Assembly: GCA_026315105.1 (NCBI GenBank)
Contig: CM048745.1
Span: 279,451,247 to 279,515,246, forward strand
DNA: 64,000 bases
Reading direction: 5' to 3'
Source: Locusta migratoria
Taxonomy: Eukaryota > Arthropoda > Insecta > Orthoptera > Acrididae
Within the stretch, counting starts at the first letter, position 1, and each line of letters begins with the position of its first letter. Under the pieces are notes generated by a model. It was not told the origin of the DNA and did no database searches. It was given only the letters and a program-made list of their open reading frames with translations. Shown one piece after another: positions 57,256-64,000 of the stretch. A program made the translations under genes and the position numbers.

Positions 57256-58400
57256 TCATTCCATTGGATCATCTGCTACCATCTGCTCGGAATCCACAGA
57301 ACCAGAGATCTTATGGTCTGGCGAATCAGTAAGTGCAAGAGCCTCAGGAGATGTGAGTGTCTCTACTTCATCCTCTGAAGAAGAGGATGTGAGTGACTGG
57401 TTTTGAAGCCATTGAAAATTCCTTTTTCTTGGTCCTCCTCTTCTTTTCCTCTCACTGGCCCTTCGGTTTACAGGGCTGAGAGGGCTTCTCAGAAGTGGCA
57501 TCCCGAGGGACCCCTTCTGAGTGAGAAGAGCTGGAGGAGGCTGTGCCTTCTCCGGCTGAGAGGTGGGGACTGGTGTCCCCGAGATTTGGGGTAGAATTCT
57601 CCCAACAACAGATGTTTCTACAGGGGTTGAAGAGGCAACTGCTCCCATCAAGGGGGCAGTGGAAGATGGTTGGCCCCTAGGGCCACAGGAGGAGGTGGTA
57701 CAGTGGGAGGTGTGTACCCAATGAGAGTGGGGACGACACAGTAGCAGCAAAAGATGCATGCATACGAACCGAGTGGAGCTGCTCATACTTTTGTCTTGCC
57801 TCAGAATAAGTGAGTCGGTCTAAGTTCTTTATCTCCATGATCTTACATTCCTTGTGCAGATGAGAGCAATCTGGTAAACCAGGCAGATGTAGCTGCTTAC
57901 AGATCACACGAATTGAAGGTGGGATGCATGGAGCATCCGGATGGGATGGACGTCCGCATTCCCTGCACATGGTGCTGGAAGTACATCGGGAAGACATATG
58001 CCAGAAATTCCAGCACCTGAAGCACCTCATAGGGGGCGGGATGTACGGTTTGACGTCACACTGGCATATCATGACTTTGACCACCTCAGGCATTGTATCA
58101 CTCTCAAAGGCCAGAATGAAAGCACTGGTGGCAACCCTTTGATCTTTAGGTCCCTTATAGATGTGCCTGATGAAGTGAACTACTCTTCATTCTAGGTTTG
58201 CGTGCAGCTCATCATCTGACTGTGACAGGAGATCACAGTGGTAAATAAGACCATGGACCATGTTAAGGGTCTTGTGTGGTGTGATAATGACAGAAACTTC
58301 ATCCAGCTTATCGCAGGCAAGCAGTGCCTTCCACTGGGCAGGGGATGCTGTCTGTATTAAGACTGCCCCACTTCTCATCTTGGAGAAGGACCCACATCAC
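57256..58400 (-). pseudogene. I-type LINE ORF1, gag-like with zinc knuckles
   Basis: Minus strand. 58093-57677 contains two CCHC zinc knuckles: C-FR-C-WNFW-H-MSSR-C and C-RE-C-GRPS-H-PDAP-C. 58378-58187 gives the upstream AVLIQTASPAQWKALLACDK region, as in ORF1 of I/R1-type LINEs. 57786-57256 is a Ser/Pro-rich and basic tail with an acidic end. Such proteins bind the element's RNA. The frames are separated by shifts near 58100-58190 and 57700-57780. It lies directly upstream of ORF2, as expected. Confidence 0.75.
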
Positions 58401-59043
58401 CAAACTTGTCTTCAAGATTTTCGACAAAGAACAGCGGCCTTGTTGATGAAAACAATTCCCCATAGGTTTGCGTGCATACTAAGTACTGTGGGAATGCCTT
58501 ACGTTCCTCCCATGGCGTGGCCAAGGAAGGGAACGATCTGGGGTCATATCTCTTGGTATTGAAGTCGGTCTCCCCAAGCTTAGAGACGCCAGATTTGTGT
58601 CCAGCAATGCTATTACTGGCTCATTTTATCGTGGTCCCATGAGCAGCTAGGGAACTATACATCCACCCAGGCAGAGCCCCGCTTGCCTGATAAGCCTTAT
58701 ACAACTGAGGTTCAGCAGGTTCTTCAGAGGTTGCTCGCTAGTCACTGTTCGACCTCAACAGCCATGCATCTCCTCGGCACGTAGCACACCTTGAGATTGA
58801 GATTTTTTTTAAATAGAGGTTTGTAGCATCCTTGTGACCCGGGTGATTAAGCCAAGATCCCCGGGCTCTGCAACATACAATGTTTCACTGTCCCACCAAA
58901 CGATGGTTGCTGAAGTATGCACAGAGCTTATGGTGTAGCAGACTGTTATCGCGACACAGCCCACAGCTCAGGACCCCGGGTTGGCCAAGCCCATACTCAG
59001 CAAATTATGCTGTGCCCCTGAGGGCAAACCATTCTGAACTTCT

Positions 59044-60188
59044 TTCAAAGACCTTAACTCTTTCTCTATTCTAAAATTCACCAGGTCCTTCTCTAGGACT
59101 CAAGGCACCTTCCTTGATATTGACCTTCACCATGTTGAGTCCCATATCCACAACCTCAGTCCATATTAAACCCACAAACAACAGTACCTCCACTTTGATA
59201 GCTGCCATCCTTTCCATCTTAAACTCTCTCAGCCTAGGCATCCATGGGAAACATATCTGTTCCAGTGACAAATCCCTTATCACCTGCAACAACAACCTGT
59301 CCAATGTTCTAGTTTTCTGCAACTACCCTACAGATTTTGTCCACAAGCAGATCTTCAAAGCAGTCCATTCCTCCCCTTCCAGCAACAATGTTCCTAACCC
59401 CAGACCACCCATAAGCATCCCCTTAGTTACCCAATACCTTCCCTGCCTGGAATGCCTCAACAAATTGCTCTGTTAGGGCTATGACTGCCACAATTCATGG
59501 TCTGAAATGATATCATGGCTCCTAAGTGACCTTCACAGACCACCCAGAATAGCCTTCAACTGTCCTCCCAACCTTCGGAAGATCCTCGTCAAACCTTACA
59601 CCATCGCAACACCACCCTCCCTACCTCATGTTCAAAATGTTCAAATGTTTGTATAGTCTATGGGACTTAACTACGGGGTCATCAGTCCCTAAACTTACAA
59701 ACTACTTATGAACTACTTACGAACTAGGACGGCACAAATATCCATGCCCGAGGGGGGATTCAAACCTCCCCCCCGGCCTACCTCATGGTTCCTACCCCTG
59801 TAACCGATCTCAATGCATCTCAATGCATCCTACCACAACCACATACTCTCCCACAGGAAAAACCTACCCCATTCAAGGCAGGAGCACATGTGAAGCAACA
59901 CATGTCATTTACCAACTGACATGTGTCCACTGTGCAGCCTTTTATATTGGTACAACCACCAACAAATTGGCTGAATGGACGAACGGTCACAAATGGCCTG
60001 CTCACCTGGGGTACACCCAATATCCTGTGGCAGAGCATGCCCTCCAGCATGATTCCAGGAGCCTTGGCACATTTTACACCATTTGCATACTACCACCAAA
60101 TACCAGTCCCTCAGAGCTAGAAAGATGGGAACTTGCCCTCCAACATATCCTTTCCTCCAGACTTCCTTCTAGCCTAAACCTATGCTAA
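59044..60188 (+). pseudogene. Penelope-like ORF, downstream half with GIY-YIG
   Basis: This continues the PLE gene broken at 52755. 59114-59476 has SVHIKPTNN, HGKHICSSDKSL and PTDFVHKQIFKA, equivalent to residues 375-450 of the intact PLE protein. After a SINE (59631-59776), 59823-60188 encodes the endonuclease: THVIYQLTCVHCAAFYIGTT (the GIY-YIG motifs as VIY and YIG), then a C-terminus ending LNLC. Several frameshifts. The UTR follows to about 60270, where an inverted PLE terminal repeat begins. Confidence 0.78.
59631..59776 (-). mobile_element. SINE family A, copy 5 (in PLE ORF)
   Basis: Reverse-oriented copy with the tRNA-like head cut short. Perfect 11 bp target duplication CCTACCTCATG at 59620-59630 and 59777-59787. 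Confidence 0.88.
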
Positions 60189-60374
60189 CCTCTCCCTCCA
60201 TCCTCAACTCACTTATTCACTACTCATTTCTCACCTCCTTCCCTGCCTTTCTCTTGTGTGTGTAGCAGGTAGAAAATATATATAAAAAGTAGATGAAGTT
60301 TACTTACCAGGGGAAGGAGCACAGGTATGTGACAGCAAACATAAATAAAGTGAACACAAACACACACAAAAGCT

Positions 60375-60381
60375 TCTTCAG
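60375..60381 (-). ncRNA. Hammerhead remnant lacking stem II
   Basis: Minus strand CUGAAGA followed at once by AGCUUUUGUGUG. Stem II and the GAAA are deleted, so the ribozyme is destroyed while the rest of the repeat is intact. Confidence 0.6.
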
Positions 60382-61483
60382 GCAGAGTAGGGAAGGAGAG
60401 GGAAAAGGAAAGGATTTGGGTTTAAAGGAGTGGGTGAGGAATAATTCCAGTCCCAGGAGAGGAAAGACTTACTTTTGGGGAAAAAGAATAGATAAACAAA
60501 CACACCCACACACATGCACACACACCAAGGCAGACATACGCTAAATGCAAAGAAGTTCGACAGAGAAGCCAGTCGAGCAGAGGCTCTGTCCAGAGATTGG
60601 AGGCAAAGATGTTGTAGAATGGTGGGTGGAAATTTAAAACTACAAAGGTTGAGACCAGGTGGGTAACAGGAAGAGAGAATATGTTGAAGGGCAAGTTCCC
60701 ATCTCCGGCGTTCTGATAGGTTGGTGTTAGTGGGAAGTATCCACAGAACCCGGATGGTGTAACACTGTGCCAAGATGTGTTGGCTGTGCACCAAGGCATG
60801 TTTAGCCACAGGGTGATCCTCATTACCAACAAACACTGTCTGCCTGTGACCGTTCATGTGAATGGACAGTTTGTTGCTGGTCATTCCCAAATGGAATGCT
60901 TCACAGTGCAGGCATGTCAGTTGGTAAATCACGTGAGTGGCTCTGCCCTTGATCGTGTACACCTTCCGGGTTATGGGACTGGAGTAAGTGGTGGTGAAAG
61001 GGAGCATAGGGCAGGTTTTACAACAGGGGTGGTTACAAGGGTAGGAGCAAGAAGGTAGGGAAGGTGATTTGTGGATTTCATAGGGATGGACTAGGAGGTT
61101 ACGGAGGTTAGGTGGGCGGCGGAAAGACACTCTTGGTGAAGTGGGAAGGATGTCATGAAGGATGGATCTCATTTTGGGGCAGGATTTAAGGAAGTTGTAT
61201 CCTTCCTGGAGAGCCACATTCAGAGTCTGCTCCAGTCCCAGAAAGTATCCGGTGACAAGAGGGACACTTCTGGGGTTCTTCTGTTGAAGGTTCTGGGTTT
61301 GGGAGGGGGGGGGACGTGGCCCTGGCTATTTGCTTTTGTACCAGATCAGGAGGGTAGTTGCGGGATCTGAAAGCTGTCATCACGTTATTGGTGTACTGGT
61401 TCAGGGATTCAGGACTAAAGCAGACTCGTTTGTCACGAAGACCTAAGCTGTAGGAAAGGGATCATTTGATATGGAATTGATGG
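60378..61483 (-). pseudogene. Penelope-like ORF C-terminal part with GIY-YIG
   Basis: 61217-60378 is one frame of 279 codons: YNFLKSCPKMRSILHDILPT, then the Cys cluster CNHPCCKTC, then ATHVIYQLTCLHCEAFHLGM, where the YIG-type tyrosine is replaced (FHLGM for FYVGM). The frame reads past the usual LNL end into terminal-repeat sequence and stops at 60378. 61383-61186 is the upstream piece in another frame. The reverse transcriptase is absent. Confidence 0.8.
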
Positions 61484-61489
61484 TCAATC

Positions 61490-61850
61490 ATTAGGTTTGC
61501 TCTGCTGAAGACCACTATCATTTTGACAAGACGACCTGTTCGTTGTGCTAAAACTTTGATGGCTACCCAACTGCAGTCCATTGCAGGTACCTGGTTACTT
61601 CCACCAACTCACACTGGTCCCCTGCCAGCTAGCCAACTCCACTTACAATATGTACTGATCATGGCACCTCCCACCATTGCTGAATCAGTAGTTCCAGCAA
61701 TTTGGGTGTGCAGACCTAGCAGCCGTTCACTGTGTCACCAGTACAATCATGCACTGACAGACCACAATACCCACCATCCAGTGCCTGCCAATATAATTCT
61801 GAGCCTCAAGTAGACACTGACAGGACATAAATAAATGTCTACTGACAACC
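61490..61850. other. Unassigned stretch
   Basis: No recognisable gene. A 96-codon plus-strand frame at 61523-61813 shows no domain I can name. Confidence 0.35.
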
Positions 61851-62033
61851 AGATTATTTTGAATCATCTTTGCCCATCATCTTCCGCAGAAAACACTCAC
61901 AACTGTGCAACAGAAGAGTCAAACCTTGTAATTTAAGCCAAAGGTAGCTTTTTGACTTCAAGAAACTGAAGAATAATGTCCTTCTTACTGTCCAAGGATA
62001 CTTTCTTCTGAAACATGTCATATCCTCCATAAA

Positions 62034-62233
62034 AATGTTCAAATGTTTGTGAAACTTATTGGACTTAACTGCGGGGTCATCAGTCCCTAAACTTACAAAC
62101 TACTTATGAACTACCTTATACTAAAGACAGCACAAATATCCATGTCAGAGGGAGGGATTCGACCCCCTATGGGAAACAGCCTCGCGCATCGCAGCATAGC
62201 GCCTCAGTGCGCTCGACCGCTCCGCCGAGGCTG
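62034..62233 (-). mobile_element. SINE family A, copy 6
   Basis: Reverse-oriented copy with TTCGACCCCCTATGGG where the box B lies. It is flanked by TATCCTCCATAAA (62021-62033) and TATCCCTCATAAA (62234-62246), an imperfect 13 bp duplication. It sits in a PLE fragment. Confidence 0.8.
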
Positions 62234-62500
62234 TATCCCTCATAAATGTAAAGTCAAGGTTAGTTTTCTGCCAACATTGAAAATCATCATGATCACTGGC
62301 TTTGTGAAGAATGACTTTACACTACAGACATCAGCCATGCATAAGATTCCTTGCAAATGTGTTTAGTCATATATTGGACACATTCTACATTCTGTCCAAG
62401 AACACTGCTCAGACCATCGATGTTATAAGTACTTGCTACAGCCGAAAGATTCTACAATGACTGCGCACTATATACATGTGAAGTTGTTTACACTAAATTT
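62234..62500 (+). pseudogene. Penelope-like GIY-YIG fragment
   Basis: Plus strand: KVKVSFLPTLKI, then MHKIPCKC and SYIGHILHSVQEHCSDHRC after a stop. This parallels the fragment at 25580-25790 (QVKVIFRPPMKI, YQIPCGNC, SYIGQTTRTVHERC). It is the connector plus GIY-YIG part of a related PLE lineage, broken by stops and by the SINE just upstream. Confidence 0.65.
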
Positions 62501-63063
62501 TCCTACCTTTGTCTGTTGTATATTTACATGTAGAATCATTTTCATGAGAGCTATAAAATGGAATGATGTAAATGATAAAGGTTTGATTGCTTTATAAATT
62601 TTTCAGGCTTCAGCATAGGAAATGTGCAAAATTACCTTCACATCTTGTATTTCTTTGTAATTGTGAAGAAGCTATCTTTATTCTAAGACATAAGTCATTG
62701 GCCCCAAATATGTAGTTTTTGGTAGTGTGAATATCTGAACCTCCCATAAACCTCATATTTTTGTGTTGTTGGTGCTGTGGCCAAATTTCTGCAACTTGTA
62801 GCATTGTATTGGAGCTGAAATGTGAGATGTGACCTGAAAATGGGTGAGTTTAGCCTCAACATACTTGTGTAAATTGGATCAACTGAAGGGGAGATATTTG
62901 TACTTTTATCATTTGCTGATATTATCCTAAATGCATTATCTCAATGCATGTTGCAACTGCCTCACTAAAACTGAATCAATTTTTGAGTTAATCTACTATG
63001 CAGAAATACCTAATTAGTTTAGAGTTTAGATTAGCAGCTGCTTAATGCAGTGATTCTCAAGTT

Positions 63064-63090
63064 GGGGGGGGGGGGGGGGAGGGGAGGGGG
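63064..63090. repeat. G-rich run
   Basis: GTTG followed by about 17 G, then AGGGGAGGGGGG. It could form a G-quadruplex on the plus strand. Confidence 0.9.
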
Positions 63091-63335
63091 GACATGTCCT
63101 CTTCGGGATCTTAATTACATTCTTCATGTAAGCAGGTGCATTAACTGAAACTAAGAATTGATTGGCTGCTTTGTTAATTATCAAATGATTACTTAATCTT
63201 TGATCAAAAACTAATTTATATAAATTAGTATTTATGAAAGAGTCCACACAACAAGATTTACAAGTAGAAAAAAAATTACCCATACATCCATGACTAAGAT
63301 GTCTGTCATAAACTTAATAAATTGACATGAAATAC

Positions 63336-63442
63336 CTGTGTAGAAAGAGACTCTACAGATATGTTGTTGTTGTTGTTGTTCATCTTTGAATGCTGTCTAC
63401 TGCATTCTGTTTCATTTTCTTCTTCAAGTGTAATTTTTTCCC
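63336..63442 (-). CDS. Predicted internal coding exon of an unidentified host gene
   Basis: 107 bases on the minus strand with a strong acceptor (GTTTTTCTCCGATTTCAG) and donor (CAG|GTATTT). It begins with two bases of a split codon, then encodes EKITLEEENETECSRQHSKM, a run of six Asn (AAC repeats), and ISVESLSTQ, ending in phase 0. The next predicted exon at 46952 also starts in phase 0, so the two join in frame across a ~16.4 kb intron. Composition fits a disordered region of a nuclear protein, but no domain is visible. Other exons may lie between or beyond the window. Confidence 0.65.
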
Positions 63443-63649
63443 CTGAAATCGGAGAAAAACATTGTATAGTTTGGGTGAAAATTACTTATAAATTAATAAG
63501 CAAGTCAAATTAGAATGATAACAGCCAATCCCTTATCCATGGATGATTGCTGGATGGCATATTGGTACATGCAACAGTACTTAAAGCAGTTAGTAGTTTT
63601 GCTCTTCTTTTTTCTTATCTTTAAATATACACACTTTCTCCCTCCTTCA

Positions 63650-63672
63650 TCTCCTCTCTCTCTCTCTCTCTC
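63650..63672. repeat. (TC)n microsatellite
   Basis: CTCTC repeat followed by ACACA and ACAGACAG runs. Confidence 0.9.
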
Positions 63673-63929
63673 ACACACATACAGACAGACAGACAGAGAG
63701 AATTTATGTTGGGGTAATTATTTTAATAAGAAGAAAACTTTAATATTCCATATGTTTAAAATTGACTAAAAAGTGAAATAATGTTTCCTAGACACAGACA
63801 CATACCTACCCACATAGATATAGTCAATGAGTTTTCTTAATATTAAGAATGTAGGGCACATGAAGGAAAGAACTATTAATGAATCTCACATAATGAATAT
63901 AAGGCAAAGCATTGAATTACAATTTGTGC

Positions 63930-63985
63930 GAAGGTTGGTATTTGAACCTGGCTGTCCTGCTTACAAAGCAGATGTGGCTTGAAAT
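63930..63985 (-). mobile_element. tRNA-like SINE head fragment
   Basis: It contains GGTATTTGAACCTGGCTGTCCTGCTTAC, parallel to GGGATTCGAACCCGGGATCTCCTGCTTAC at 47530. It is a diverged copy of the same tRNA-like head. Confidence 0.5.
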
Positions 63986-64000
63986 AATAATAATAAAGTA

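Larger units (their letters stand above)
52756..59038 (-). mobile_element. I-type LINE with gag-like ORF1 and ORF2
   Basis: Minus-strand element of about 6.3 kb inserted in a PLE gene. It runs from 5' sequence near 59030, through ORF1 (58400-57256) and ORF2 (56970-53115), to a 3' UTR ending in a (CAA)n-type tail at 52756. Short CTTCT stretches flank it (52751-52755 and 59039-59043) and may be the target duplication. It is nearly full length but carries frameshifts and an internal tandem duplication. Confidence 0.8.
60275..61485 (-). mobile_element. Penelope-like element, 5' truncated, minus strand
   Basis: Near-identical in layout to 36763-38000 of the better-preserved PLE: terminal repeat (60275-60540) then the C-terminal coding region read on the minus strand. 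Coding similarity ends near 61485. Its 3' end abuts the 3' end of the plus-strand PLE, so the two elements meet tail to tail. Confidence 0.8.

Noticed and set aside
1..64000. CRISPR array, operons or prokaryotic signals
   Set aside because: No spaced short direct repeats and no tightly packed genes; the content is eukaryotic repeats and spliced exons.

Overview
This window is eukaryotic nuclear DNA from an animal, and most likely from an orthopteran insect such as a grasshopper or locust. That placement is an inference. It rests on the repeat families I recognise (tRNA-headed SINEs, an RTE-type LINE, Penelope-like elements, R1/I-type LINEs and a Tc1-like element), on AT-rich spacer DNA and on very low gene density. 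There is no bacterial gene organisation. Most of the 64 kb is transposable elements, many nested inside one another, and almost all are decayed.

Layout. 1-3447: DNA transposon with ~490 bp inverted ends, a broken protein gene and a SINE inside. 3570-9600: Jockey-like LINE 3' end split by a Ty3/gypsy LTR element (4116-9427, 5 bp target duplication GACCA), which itself carries a SINE. 9725-11000: I-type LINE fragment (minus). 11021-12664: PIF/Harbinger-like element. 12803-18323: hAT remnants (minus), with a hammerhead-bearing repeat inserted in one. 18593-19624: TA-flanked Tc1/mariner-type element. 19745-22110: P-element/THAP9-like transposase remnant. 22995-23555: hammerhead-bearing repeat with an 11 bp target duplication. 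25140-26270: Penelope-like (PLE) fragment ending in a hammerhead. 29990-34790: Tc1-like element split by a nearly complete RTE LINE (30545-33823) and a SINE. 36066-39815: inverted hammerhead repeats, then a PLE with an 880-codon open frame. 40018-41760: SINE, RTE 5' fragment and an unassigned GC-rich block. 41760-43350: hAT remnant. 43691-43925: palindromic hammerhead pair. 44210-44710: LINE C-terminus. 47446-48316: large imperfect palindrome with tRNA-like heads. 49440-51650: PLE and LINE fragments. 51830-60270: plus-strand PLE split by a ~6.3 kb I-type LINE and a SINE. 60275-61485: minus-strand PLE. 61850-62500: PLE fragment with a SINE.

Two things stand out. First, about a dozen places carry a hammerhead ribozyme core (CUGANGA, stem II, GAAA), always next to or inside Penelope-like sequence or short repeats derived from it; several show compensatory stem II changes. 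Second, three short exons on the minus strand (63336-63442, 46835-46952, 46664-46728) have good splice sites and matching phases. They look like the 3' end of a real host gene whose ~16.4 kb intron holds most of the elements on the right side of the window. I cannot name that gene.
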